DNA from: CAVQBP01 sp963740945
Lineage (GTDB): Bacteria; Bacteroidota; Ignavibacteria; Ignavibacteriales; Ignavibacteriaceae
DNA: 64,000 nt
NCBI GenBank assembly: GCA_963740945.1
Contig: CAVUGE010000025.1
Location: 62,001-126,000, forward strand
Direction: 5' to 3'
The notes beneath the pieces were generated by a model that made no database searches, was not told the origin of the DNA, and saw only the letters and a list, made by a program, of their open reading frames with translations. Of this stretch, positions 1-7,583 are shown piece by piece. Each line of letters opens with the position of its first letter. The first letter of the stretch is position 1. Position numbers and translations under genes: made by a program.

Positions 1-1027
1 GATTGTCATATCCATTCCCGTAATATCTGCCGGAGGTAATTACAACAGTTTCAAATAATTTGAAGATATGACCCTGGTGTACAACCACATTCTCACTCCC
101 TTTTAATTCAATTAAATTCTTTCCAACATTTATATCCCCCCAGATATTCTGATATTCACTGACATTGTTTAAGTTTCGTCTAATTAAAATATCTTCTGCT
201 TCGGCGGTAAATGAGTAATCCAGTGTATTCAACTGGTATTTATTTGTAAATAAGTCCAGACCGAAATCGAAAGTGTATCCAAATCTTGCAGTTCTGGGTA
301 TCGGATCTGCCTGAGCAGCATCAATATAGAAAATCTTCTTTCCGATATTTAAAACTGAATAACCGAGTGAGAAATCAAACTTAGGTTTTATGTACGAATT
401 GGGGTCTAAATTATACTCAATATCATTAAAAAATAATTTTGAAATCGGTGCAATAACCAAGGCTCCAAAATCGAATGCAGTCCCGCTTGCTTCGATAGGT
501 GTATTTTCCTCCCAACTTAGACCAAGATGAGACTTAAAGGGCTTTATTGAAAAACCTAAATTAAATATTAAATAATATTCATAGCTTGTTCCGATGCTAA
601 AGCAGTCAAACTCATCATAACTCTCAGAGGTACTATTTTGACTTACAAATTCACCAAACGTTAATCTATTATGAATATACCCAAACCCGATAGATAATGG
701 AATACTATTTTCATTTTTTTTGAAATTATATCCTGCTGTTAATCCAAAAGTCTGGAACGATAAATCTAAACCAAAATATTTAAACCACCGGGTTTTTTGA
801 GGTTGAGTTAGAAAAGAAAAGTTGTTTTCGCGCGAATAATACCCGAGCTGTCCGGGATTATAGTAAAATCCGGAAGGATCGCTCATTGGAATTGAAACCC
901 CTATCTGTCCGGCTCCCAGTAAAAGTGGTGATTGCTGCAGCTCTAAAAAAGGTACCGCTGCTTCTCCCTGAGCAAAAGAAAGTTTACATATTAGTGAAAG
1001 AATAAGGAATAATTGATACTTCTTCAT
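1..1027 (-). CDS. Outer-membrane beta-barrel protein, PorV/PorQ-like (3' end cut by window)
   Basis: An open frame of 342 codons runs from ATG at 1027 off the left edge; I translated it by hand from the complement. It begins with a Sec signal peptide (MKKYQLFLILSLICKLSFAQ), followed by a GAGQIGVSIPMSDPSGFYYNP motif that resembles the DP..FYYNP signature of PorV/PorQ/UPF0164-type outer-membrane barrels. The rest alternates aromatic/polar residues in short strands, as expected for a beta-barrel. The start is supported by a GGAAAAGGGG Shine-Dalgarno-like stretch just upstream. The family call rests on the one motif; that it is an exported barrel is much safer. Whether it helps type IX secretion cannot be told from this fragment. 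Confidence 0.6.
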   Translation of the reverse strand, partial: MKKYQLFLILSLICKLSFAQGEAAVPFLELQQSPLLLGAGQIGVSIPMSDPSGFYYNPGQLGYYSRENNFSFLTQPQKTRWFKYFGLDLSFQTFGLTAGYNFKKNENSIPLSIGFGYIHNRLTFGEFVSQNSTSESYDEFDCFSIGTSYEYYLIFNLGFSIKPFKSHLGLSWEENTPIEASGTAFDFGALVIAPISKLFFNDIEYNLDPNSYIKPKFDFSLGYSVLNIGKKIFYIDAAQADPIPRTARFGYTFDFGLDLFTNKYQLNTLDYSFTAEAEDILIRRNLNNVSEYQNIWGDINVGKNLIELKGSENVVVHQGHIFKLFETVVITSGRYYGNGYDN

Positions 1028-1360
1028 TACGGACCCCTTTTCCATTATTATTGTTTAATGATAGACTGAGAAATAATGGTATCTTAAATCGAATGCAGCC
1101 TCTCCATTTAGTACATTACTATAATAACATTTTATTTGGTATTTCAAAATACCAAAAGGGATGCTTTATTATAAAAGTCAACTTATTTTCCCTCTTCAAT
1201 CACATTTTAAAAAGCTTTTATAAGTATATTTTAATTTTTTACTATTAATTTAAATAAACTCGAGTTGTAAATAGATGCTGGAGAAATGACTGTATCATTA
1301 AGTGGAATTCTATTTCCATAGCGTTCTTGTAATTCCTATTTTACCAATGAATAATTTTAA
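1028..1360. other. Intergenic gap, no recognisable feature
   Basis: This 333-base AT-rich gap lies between two minus-strand barrel genes. The only plus-strand open frame in it has no signal, no family resemblance and low-complexity composition. I see no repeat, hairpin or RNA gene. Confidence 0.5.
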
Positions 1361-1966
1361 CTAAATATTAACTCGTACACCTAATGCTACTGTTTTAAAA
1401 TCTATTCCGATATCGGTTATTTCAAATTGATCCGGAACTTTTTCATATTGAAAAAACCTAACTGATGCATCAATTGAGATTAAATCGCTTAGAGAATATA
1501 TTATGCCAGGGTTTAACATTATTGAATAATGTTTTACATCATATTTTCTTCTTGATGGATACAATCTATAATCTTCATCACCAAATCCATATAACAAATT
1601 TAATTCTAAAAATATCCCGAAGTTTTCATTAAAATAGCCGTAATATCTAGCAAATGGGTTTACAGAAAACATATTTCCTTTATTAACATAATCATCATTC
1701 AAACTTTTAGTTTCATTTTCTGAATGAGAATAGCTTAATCCTAAACCTATCTCAAAATTGTCTGATAAAAAATATCCCAGCTTAGGATTTAGTGTATATT
1801 TAGTAATTATAGTTTCATAGGGCCCATAAGCATCTTCTTCTATATTACTATGGCGTGAATATCCGATTTCACCTCCAATTGATAACATTCCATTTTTTTG
1901 TTGTGCTATTATAATAATAGATGGAAAAAAGATGATAACAAAGAAGACAAATTGAATTATTTTCAT
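1361..1966 (-). CDS. Small outer-membrane beta-barrel protein
   Basis: A 201-residue protein with an N-terminal signal peptide (about residues 1-22, ending near IIIAQQ) and a body of alternating strands with many Y/F/G residues ending in a C-terminal aliphatic strand (VALGVRVNI), the pattern of 8-stranded OmpA/OmpW-like barrels (beta-barrel domain PF13505 type). The opening GGEIGYSRHSN and the GLGLSYSHSEN segment are typical first strands. It is followed downstream on the same strand by nothing obvious and preceded by another small barrel gene, so this stretch is a run of secreted barrels. Substrate and role are unknown. Confidence 0.65.
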   Translation of the reverse strand: MKIIQFVFFVIIFFPSIIIIAQQKNGMLSIGGEIGYSRHSNIEEDAYGPYETIITKYTLNPKLGYFLSDNFEIGLGLSYSHSENETKSLNDDYVNKGNMFSVNPFARYYGYFNENFGIFLELNLLYGFGDEDYRLYPSRRKYDVKHYSIMLNPGIIYSLSDLISIDASVRFFQYEKVPDQFEITDIGIDFKTVALGVRVNI

Positions 1967-2083
1967 ATTAAGATTACCTATTTATTATTATTTCTTTTGT
2001 AAAAGAAATTATTCTTTTCTTAAAAAAATTTTTTCTTTTCAAGTAATTCATATTGCTTATCTTAATGTACAGACAACTTTTTT

Positions 2084-2707
2084 TTATAACTCAAGTTTGA
2101 TTGAAGTTGATATGGGAGCATAACTTGACCCTATATTTATAGGTTCTAATATTCTCCCCTCAATAACAATCTTTAATTTATTTGTTAATAATATTTCGGC
2201 ACCAATTCCCATAGTAAATTGACTGAATGAATAACTTTTATCAACAAGTTTTTTTGTATTTATATCTTCATCTGAGTTTTCAATCCCTGTTGTCAAAAAT
2301 ATTTCACCTTGATCTACTGCTAATATACCAGCTCCAAAACTTATAAAAGGTCTTAAAACAGAGAAAGAATCATATAAACGCCAACCTAATGTTAATTCAT
2401 ACATTTTTCTATCTTTACCGTCAACTAAGTACTCACCCTCGTACAAAAGTCTATGTTTTTTATATAACTCATCATTAAAGAAATGAACTTGAAAAGATGA
2501 ATTAATGAATACTGATATATCCTGAAAAACAAAATATTCTGAGGACAAATTTATTAAATATCCGTTTCCCCAATAATTACTATTTTCTTTATTATCGAAA
2601 TTTAGAATATAACCGCCGCCAATCGATAAACTAAATATGGGTTGCGCTTTGACAAAAGAAATTGAACAAAGGAAAAAATAAATTATTAAAAAATATCTTT
2701 TTTGCAT
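2084..2707 (-). CDS. Small outer-membrane beta-barrel protein
   Basis: A 207-residue protein with signal peptide MQKRYFLIIYFFLCSISFVKAQ cleaved after the AQ, then repeating amphipathic strands with glycine-rich turns (SIGGGYILNFD, FISFGAGILAVD, MGIGAEILLTNKLKIVIEG) and a C-terminal strand ending SIKLEL. This is the architecture of small 8-stranded outer-membrane barrels of Bacteroidota. It is divergent from its neighbour at 1361-1966, so the two are not a recent tandem duplication. A stretch about 45 bases upstream of its start is duplicated about 1.16 kb away (see repeat entries). Function unknown. Confidence 0.65.
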   Translation of the reverse strand: MQKRYFLIIYFFLCSISFVKAQPIFSLSIGGGYILNFDNKENSNYWGNGYLINLSSEYFVFQDISVFINSSFQVHFFNDELYKKHRLLYEGEYLVDGKDRKMYELTLGWRLYDSFSVLRPFISFGAGILAVDQGEIFLTTGIENSDEDINTKKLVDKSYSFSQFTMGIGAEILLTNKLKIVIEGRILEPINIGSSYAPISTSIKLEL

Positions 2708-2749
2708 TTGTGCTTATTTCATTAAACGTTAGAATAATCTATTTTTTTT

Positions 2750-2806
2750 GTAGAAAGGTTCCCCCTTTCCCCATTTTATTTTATGTACAAATTTAACTTA
2801 TATTGA
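2750..2806. repeat. Copy A of a duplicated ~55-bp intergenic sequence
   Basis: The sequence starting GTAGAAAGGTT and continuing through CCCTTTCCCCATTT into an ATTTTATGT.AAATTTAA tail recurs at 3914-3968 with a few substitutions, in the same orientation. Copy A lies 43 bases upstream of the 2707 start of a minus-strand barrel gene, so it may carry its promoter; the complement reads TAAATTTG, a possible Bacteroidota -7 box. Confidence 0.55.
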
Positions 2807-2951
2807 AAAAATTTAATTTTCAATACAATTCTTTTAATAAAATAATTTCTCAAAAGTTGAATAAATAATAGAGCGGGAAAGAACAACCATCAATGAACGA
2901 AGCCACCAACTTAAAAAATACAAAATTGCCCACAGAAAATATGCTATCTGG

Positions 2952-3350
2952 TTAAGCCGCTGCGTTAGGGCTCATGTAAAGTTCGACAATTCGCGCATCA
3001 TACAAATACGCTTTTGATTCAATATAACTTCCCTTTACAACTTCATAAGGTCCACTATAGTATAATTCATGCGATTCTTTCACATATAAAACATAGTTAC
3101 CAGGTGCCAAACTAATTTTAAATTTTCCGCTACTATCGGACTTCACTTCAGTTACTTCTGTTGCCGAGTCACTTCTTAATACAACTATTGTTGCTATTGT
3201 CATTACTGGGTGAAAACCGGGTCCAGCATTTGCATAAACTTGTCCTTCTAAACCTGAATTAGGTTGAGTTTCTGTGATTCCACCCGTTGATTTTTTGCAG
3301 CCAACTATTATTGATACTAAAGTTAAAATCAATAATAAATATTTTGACAT
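2952..3350 (-). CDS. Lipoprotein with carboxypeptidase-regulatory-like domain
   Basis: A 132-residue protein with a lipoprotein signal (lipobox IIVGC, Cys18), a short linker and one Ig-like regulatory fold: GLEGQVYANAGPG opens the domain, and the pair SDSSGKFKISLAPGNYVLYV is the usual signature of the carboxypeptidase regulatory-like/SdrD-B fold. Such lipoproteins sit on the membrane or cell surface in Bacteroidota and no enzymatic function is implied. The start is well supported by the lipobox spacing. It stands alone, with a decayed region upstream. Confidence 0.65.
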   Translation of the reverse strand: MSKYLLLILTLVSIIVGCKKSTGGITETQPNSGLEGQVYANAGPGFHPVMTIATIVVLRSDSATEVTEVKSDSSGKFKISLAPGNYVLYVKESHELYYSGPYEVVKGSYIESKAYLYDARIVELYMSPNAAA

Positions 3351-3429
3351 AAATTTACCTCTTCCTCCTTATCTGAGTCCGTCGTGGTAGAAGTGCCTGT
3401 TACCAGACATCCCCCACACAGGTAACGGC

Positions 3430-3504
3430 TTAAAATGCTTTTTCTTTTAATAATGAAATATATCTTTCAGCAATAGCTTTTATTTTATCTGGGACTTTAA
3501 CCAT
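3430..3504 (-). pseudogene. Possible 5' scrap of an MNT-type nucleotidyltransferase gene
   Basis: A 24-residue frame (MVKVPDKIKAIAERYISLLK...) ends in a stop. Its sequence is like the N-terminal helix of minimal nucleotidyltransferases (MntA family) that normally continues into a LFGSYA.G motif, which is absent here. The resemblance is short, so this is a weak call; its location next to a broken toxin gene makes a toxin-antitoxin graveyard plausible. Confidence 0.25.
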
Positions 3505-3617
3505 TGATATAACCCTTTATCGAGGGTAGTTCATTAGCAATTGCTTTTTAGGCAGTTGCTAAAATTTTTATTGAGTACTAAATTTATAAGTTAAAAAGTT
3601 TCTAATGGCATCAGCAT

Positions 3618-3887
3618 TTACTCGTAATGAGTCCACATTCTAATTACTTTTACTGTCTTTACATCTTCTAAAACTTCATATACGATTCTGTGAAGGATAT
3701 TTATTCGACGTGAATATGCTCCTTTTAAATCCCCAACTAATTTTTCATATAGTGGTATATTCTGGAATGGATTATCTTCTAATTTCCCTAATATTTCTTG
3801 TGCCTTTTCTTTAAGGCCAGCGGATTTGAGTTTTTTAGCATCTCTTTGATTTATATATCCTGGTATAGCTCCGCTAATTGAGTCACA
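3618..3887 (-). pseudogene. YoeB/Txe-family toxin, N-terminus lost
   Basis: The minus-strand frame encodes DAKKLKSAGLKEKAQEIL, NPFQNIPLYEKLVGDLKGAY, SRRINILHRIVYEVLED and KVIRMWTHYE to a stop, which is the core of Txe/YoeB mRNA interferases including the C-terminal His-Tyr pair (WTHYE). The frame is closed by a TGA just upstream and has no ATG, GTG or TTG before the conserved part; the first strand (usually like M.KIVYTKQAQ) is missing or replaced by unrelated residues. About 75 of the usual 85-90 residues survive. No convincing antitoxin gene is upstream, though an overlapping frame at 3851-3949 ends VTQLAELYQDI and could be an antitoxin scrap. I therefore call it a pseudogene; an unusual ATT/ATA start is the alternative. 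Confidence 0.7.
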
Positions 3888-3913
3888 TCAACGTTTGGGA
3901 TAATATTATGTTC

Positions 3914-3968
3914 GTAGAAAGGTTTTCCCTTTCCCCATTTATTTTTATGTTAAATTTAAATTATCTCA
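3914..3968. repeat. Copy B of the duplicated ~55-bp intergenic sequence
   Basis: Direct-orientation counterpart of 2750-2806, beginning GTAGAAAGGTTTTCCCTTTC. It lies upstream (on the minus strand) of the broken toxin gene. No gene is apparent from here to the TPM gene at 4391; open plus-strand frames in the interval look random. Confidence 0.55.
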
Positions 3969-4255
3969 AAAAAAAGAATAATGCAATAGAAATTTCCGGA
4001 TATATCAGCGGGTGGAAATTATGCAAAGTTCTAAATTTACCGTGTCAAATATTTTGCCAGAGTATAATTTTTTGCACTAAGCTATAAAGCAAAACTGCAG
4101 GCAGTATCGAGAACTTTATTTTTACTTGCTTCTCTAGGGGAAAGAAACCCCTCCTTAATCATGGGGTTTTCTATGCAAAATATCTACAAGGCTAATTATG
4201 CTTTGCAGTTGGGGAAAATTTTTTTTGAAGATTTTGGCTTATTTTTAGGGTTCAG

Positions 4256-4299
4256 TTATCTTGGAGTTATCTTGGAGTTATCTTGGAGTTATACCGGAG
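4256..4299. repeat. 11-bp tandem repeat, four units
   Basis: Three exact copies of TTATCTTGGAG are followed by a diverged fourth (TTATACCGGAG). The period is 11 bp, close to one helical turn. A similar 11-bp unit (TGGAGCGTATC) is tandemly repeated at 53961-53993. Confidence 0.85.
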
Positions 4300-4390
4300 T
4301 TGGGCTGTGGACTTTGCGTCATCTCAGCGAACTCTGTAGTTAGCCGGACTGGTTTTGTTTTTATTCATAATGTTTAATAGGTTTAACACT

Positions 4391-4849
4391 ATGGAAAAAC
4401 AATTAATATATTACTTCTTAAATGATGACGAGCTTCTCCGGATTTCAAATAGAATTAAACAAGCCGAAAAAACTACAGCCGGAGAAATCTGCGTAAGCAT
4501 TAAAGAACATAAATCATTTCGTCAAAGGAAAAAATCTGTCAGGGAGCTTGCCGAAGAGGAGTTTTTTAAATTAGGAATAGATAAGACGAGGGATAATACC
4601 GGAATTCTGATTTTTATTCTCCTTGAGGATAGGCAATTTTATGTTCTTGCCGATAAGGGGATTAATGAAAAGGTTGAACCTAAGACGTGGGATTCGATTA
4701 AAGATGAAATGCAGAAAATGTTTTTGAAGGGAAATTTCAGTAAGGGAATCATTCATGGGGTTGAAGAAGTTGGAAAAATTTTAAGTGCTCATTTCCCTAT
4801 TAAGCCTGATGATACCAATGAAATTTCAAACCAGGTTATAATTGAGTAG
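4391..4849 (+). CDS. TPM-domain protein (TLP18.3/Psb32/MOLO-1 family)
   Basis: A 152-residue protein starting MEKQLIYYFLNDDELLRI. The segment AEKTTAGEICVSIKE, then FFKLGIDKTRDNTGILIFIL, REFYV-like LEDRQFYVLADKGI and the terminal WDSIKDEMQKMFLKGNFSKGI follow the TPM_phosphatase fold (PF04536) in order. No signal peptide or membrane segment is seen, so this is the stand-alone cytoplasmic form (COG3762-like). I chose ATG 4391 over the upstream ATGs at 4355 and 4370 because conserved sequence begins there and the extra residues are hydrophobic noise. Biochemical role of this form is not established. Confidence 0.75.
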   Translation: MEKQLIYYFLNDDELLRISNRIKQAEKTTAGEICVSIKEHKSFRQRKKSVRELAEEEFFKLGIDKTRDNTGILIFILLEDRQFYVLADKGINEKVEPKTWDSIKDEMQKMFLKGNFSKGIIHGVEEVGKILSAHFPIKPDDTNEISNQVIIE

Positions 4850-4861
4850 ATTTTTTTTAAT

Positions 4862-4958
4862 TTACCAAAGAACTTGGTTTTGGTAACTGCAATACAGGGT
4901 TAGAGATTCTTCCCCGCAAGCGGGACAGGCACTCCACTTCGTTACGTTCAGAATGACA
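4862..4958. repeat. Hairpin plus GATTCTTC...CAGAATGACA intergenic repeat
   Basis: A hairpin (TTACCAAA ... TTTTGGTAA, 4862-4886) is followed by a segment running from GAGATTCTTC (4903) to TTCAGAATGACA (4958). The latter pattern returns at 37520-37557 and, inside a foldback, at 46933-47011. A related TTGCCAAAGAACTTG is at 53841. These look like dispersed non-coding repeats. Confidence 0.6.
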
Positions 4959-5005
4959 AAGTATAACGGTCCTCTTATAAGTAATAGATTATATATTATT
5001 ATTGA

Positions 5006-5102
5006 AAAGATGACATCTTTAGTTAAATTACTTAACTTTATCGAGAATAGATATTTATTTAAAAAAATTAAGATTTGTTTCTATTACAAAGATGTCATCT
5101 TT
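5006..5102. repeat. Palindrome-capped 97-bp element, copy 1
   Basis: Left cap AAAGATGACATCTTT (5006-5020), right cap AAAGATGTCATCTTT (5088-5102). Each cap is itself a palindrome and the two are inverted copies. The interior is the most diverged of the seven copies but can be aligned in the forward orientation (TATTTAAAAAAATTAAG). The right cap overlaps the 3' end of the sigma-factor gene: the TGA stop (complement of 5095-5097) lies within it. Confidence 0.85.
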
Positions 5103-6375
5103 CTGTCGGTAAATTTTTAATATTCTCTTTCAACAGTTTCTTTTCAGCCTTCGAAGTAGTCAACTTAACAGCCTTTTCCAGATGATATTTTGCCCTTTCA
5201 ATATTATTCGTTTTAACATATAAATCGGCGAGTGCCGAATGATAGAGATAATAATTTTCGAGGGTTTCTTTATTTTCAATATTATTGATTTCATTAATTC
5301 CTTCAGCAGGTCCGTTTACCCTGGAAAAAACGATAGCCCTGTTTAGTGCAACAACCGGAGTTTTTTTAATTTCGTATAAAAGATTATACATTGCCAGAAT
5401 CTTATTCCAATCAATTTCACGCATACTTTTTGCAGTAGTATAAATATACGCTATACCGGCTTCAATGTGATATCCGGTCATTTTATATCCGTCCGATGAT
5501 TTTTCAAGATGTTCTATCCCTTTTACGATTAAATTATTGTCAAAGAGATTTCTATTCTGGTCTTCCAGTAAAATTATATTCCCCTCCTTATCTAATCTTG
5601 CCGGTGTTCTTGCATAATGGAAAAACATTAACGCCAGCAAGGCATGAACTTCGGGTTTATCAGTAATGGTATGTTCGGTTAATAATTCCGTTAATCTTAT
5701 TGCTTCTTCAATAAGAATATCTCTTATTAAAGTATCCTCATTAGATGAATTGTATCCTTCGTTGAACAATAGATAAGTTGTAGATAAGACATTATTTAGT
5801 CTGATATCAAGTTCACCGCCTATTGGAATTTCAAATTTTATTTTCCCTTCTCTGATTTTCTCTTTTCCCCTGGTTAATCTTTTAGTTATAACAGCTTCAT
5901 TGGTTAAAAATGCATTTGCAATTTCTTTGATGCTCAAACCGCATAAAGTTTTCAAAGCAAGGGCTATTTGTGATTCTACAGGCAGATCGGGATGACAGCA
6001 GGTAAAAATCATTCTAAGTTGACTATCTTTTATTTCATTTTCAGAGAAATACTCTTTAACGCTTCCGCTTAGAGACCATTCCGATTTTAAAGCTGCAGAG
6101 AGTTCCAGGGAATAATCCCTCGCAAATTTCTCTCTTCTCAAAATATCTATTGCATTATTTTTAGCTGCTCTGTAGAGCCATGCAGAAGGATTATCCGGGA
6201 TACCCTTGTATGGCCAGCTTTGCAGGGCTTTTAATAATGTTTCCTGGACGACATCTTCGACAAGCTCTAAATTAGTTATTCCGAAAATTCTGGTAAGAGC
6301 GGAAGTAATCTTGCCGCTTTCATGACGAAATAAATGCTCAACTAAATTAGATATTCCTTTATTTGGAGAATTCAT
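5095..6375 (-). CDS. ECF sigma factor with TPR-like C-terminal extension (ECF42 type)
   Basis: A 426-residue RNA polymerase sigma factor. Residues about 15-85 form sigma region 2 (LELVEDVVQETLLKAL, then WLYRAAKNNAIDILRREK), and about 125-180 form region 4 (QIALALKTLCGLSIKEIANAF, TNEAVITKRLTRGKEKI). The remaining ~240 residues (DUF6596/COG4941 part) are helical with TPR-like features near the end (YHSALADLYVKTNNIERAKYHLEKAVKL). This size and its neighbour, a YCII/DGPF protein, match the ECF42 group, where the extension rather than an anti-sigma factor is reported to control activity. No anti-sigma gene is near. The last codons fall inside a repeat element, so its stop codon is repeat-derived. 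Confidence 0.88.
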   Translation of the reverse strand: MNSPNKGISNLVEHLFRHESGKITSALTRIFGITNLELVEDVVQETLLKALQSWPYKGIPDNPSAWLYRAAKNNAIDILRREKFARDYSLELSAALKSEWSLSGSVKEYFSENEIKDSQLRMIFTCCHPDLPVESQIALALKTLCGLSIKEIANAFLTNEAVITKRLTRGKEKIREGKIKFEIPIGGELDIRLNNVLSTTYLLFNEGYNSSNEDTLIRDILIEEAIRLTELLTEHTITDKPEVHALLALMFFHYARTPARLDKEGNIILLEDQNRNLFDNNLIVKGIEHLEKSSDGYKMTGYHIEAGIAYIYTTAKSMREIDWNKILAMYNLLYEIKKTPVVALNRAIVFSRVNGPAEGINEINNIENKETLENYYLYHSALADLYVKTNNIERAKYHLEKAVKLTTSKAEKKLLKENIKNLPTER

Positions 6376-6428
6376 AGGGTGTTCAAAATTCTCTTAATGA
6401 CGTGAAAAATTGTTTAGTTCGATTATAT

Positions 6429-6457
6429 GTGAGGCTCACCTTCGAGGTGAACCTCAC
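6429..6457. repeat. Strong hairpin between sigma factor and DGPF gene
   Basis: GTGAGGCTCACC (6429-6440), loop TTCGA, GGTGAACCTCAC (6446-6457): 11 of 12 pairs match. Related hairpins built on TCACC/GGTGA are at 20477-20507, 33453-33477 and 48605-48632. On the minus strand it lies just after the DGPF gene, so it could attenuate transcription into the sigma-factor gene, but there is no U-tract. Confidence 0.6.
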
Positions 6458-6465
6458 GTTTGGAA

Positions 6466-6819
6466 TTACATATCGATTTTTCTTACCTGTCTGACCTCAA
6501 CCGAACCGCCTAAATCAAAATCCGGATAGTCTTTAGCAATTTCCAGTGCCCTGTTCATATCTTCTACTTTTACTACAAAAAAACCTCCAATCAATTCTTT
6601 TGATTCCGGAAACGGACCATCGGTAACAACTACCTTGCTGCCGTTCTTTTTAAGGGTCTTACCACCTTTTAATAAAGGTTCACCACCCTCGTAAATTTTC
6701 TTTTCGGAAAGATCCTTAATCCAGCTATACCATTTGGCTGTTTCCTTCTGTGCTTCTTCTGCAGATAATCTGGCATCCTCATAATCGGCACCCTTAAAAA
6801 TAAACATAAACTTTTCCAT
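6466..6819 (-). CDS. YCII-related (DGPF-domain) protein
   Basis: A 117-residue protein with the whole YciI/DGPF fold: it starts MEKFMFIFKG, has AKWYSWIKDLSEKKIYEGGEPL, the signature VVVTDGPFPESKELIGGFFVV (DGPF and the following K-E-I/L-GGF) and ends in ALEIAKDYPDFDLGGSVEVRQV. DGPF proteins are dimeric ferredoxin-like folds found next to ECF42 sigma genes, presumed co-regulated with or targets of the sigma factor. Here it is upstream of the sigma gene on the same strand with a 90-base gap containing a hairpin. Enzymatic activity is unknown. Confidence 0.88.
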   Translation of the reverse strand: MEKFMFIFKGADYEDARLSAEEAQKETAKWYSWIKDLSEKKIYEGGEPLLKGGKTLKKNGSKVVVTDGPFPESKELIGGFFVVKVEDMNRALEIAKDYPDFDLGGSVEVRQVRKIDM

Positions 6820-6937
6820 AACAGAGCTCCTTATTTTTAGTTATTAAATTTTGATTCATATTAATGACGAATAAGAATGAAAGATATGGACACTTTCAAA
6901 TAACAAACTACAAATAAATTATGAATTTATTGTTTTA

Positions 6938-7249
6938 TTGCTTTATTGCTTTATTGAAGTAAATGAACTGACTATAAAAAGATTAGATGAAGCCCTTAAA
7001 AGTAACCCCAAAGATACTATTTTGTATTATTTGAGAGGGAATGCAAAACTGGTTACTCATGATTATTATGGTGCAGTTAAGGACTTTTCGACTTTTTTAG
7101 AATTGGTTCCATGGGATAAAGAAGCTTATTTTAAAAGAGGATTATCTTATTTGTATTATGGAGATAAACAAAATGCTTTGCTTGATTTCCAAATTGCATC
7201 GGAATTGGGGTATAATAAAGGAGATTCAATAATTAAAAAATATTATTGA
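6938..7249 (+). CDS. Short TPR-repeat protein, uncertain start
   Basis: About 100 residues with two clear tetratricopeptide units: ALKSNPKDTILYYLRGNAKL followed by DYYGAVKDFSTFLELVPWDK, EAYFKRGLSYLYYGDKQNAL and a final partial repeat. There is no ATG in frame; the frame opens with TTG at 6938 inside a small tandem (TTGCTTTATTG), and an ATG at 6921 is out of frame. It could be a TTG-started small protein or the 3' part of a larger decayed TPR gene. The stop codon lies at the border of an inverted repeat (7248-7338). Confidence 0.45.
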   Translation: MLYCFIEVNELTIKRLDEALKSNPKDTILYYLRGNAKLVTHDYYGAVKDFSTFLELVPWDKEAYFKRGLSYLYYGDKQNALLDFQIASELGYNKGDSIIKKYY

Positions 7250-7338
7250 GCTGTTGTTTGTTGGGACAACTTTACCCGGAAACTCAAAAGTTTCACCTTC
7301 AATAAAGAAGCTGCGGATAATTCATCAAACAACAGCTC
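7248..7338. repeat. 91-bp interval bounded by 13-bp inverted repeats
   Basis: GAGCTGTTGTTTG (7248-7260) and CAAACAACAGCTC (7326-7338) are perfect inverted copies enclosing about 65 bases. The size is like the 97-bp palindrome-capped elements but the ends are unrelated. It follows directly on the TPR gene stop codon and could be a terminator-like foldback or a small non-autonomous element. Confidence 0.65.
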
Positions 7339-7549
7339 TTGAATTAATCACATCAACACTAATGCCAATAACCATAGAATCTATTTCCTTCGTTCATTAT
7401 TAACAATTTCCCCTTTACACTAACTACTATCGGAGGTTTTTGTATTTTGTTTAGACAAACAAATTAAATTAATACTTAGACTGTATAAATCTTACCGGTA
7501 TTTTTCCGTACTTCACCGAATTTTTCTTAACAATTCTTACCAAAACCTT

Positions 7550-7557
7550 TATCTTTG
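7550..7557 (+). promoter_or_regulatory. Candidate Bacteroidota promoter -7 box (TATCTTTG)
   Basis: TATCTTTG matches the TAnnTTTG -7 element of Bacteroidota primary-sigma promoters and lies 26 bases before the ATG of the LiaF-like gene; AAGGAGA at 7571-7577 is its ribosome site. The -33 TTTG element is not obvious, so this is a motif-level call. Confidence 0.4.
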
Positions 7558-7583
7558 AAGCAAAGAATTTAAGGAGAAAAAAT

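Noticed and set aside
3878..4087. A 69-codon plus-strand open frame
   Set aside because: No ribosome site, no signal or family motif; it lies in the decayed region and overlaps the minus-strand toxin relic.
4161..4343. A 60-codon plus-strand open frame
   Set aside because: Much of it is the translated 11-bp tandem repeat (LGVILELSW) and no homologous motif is present.
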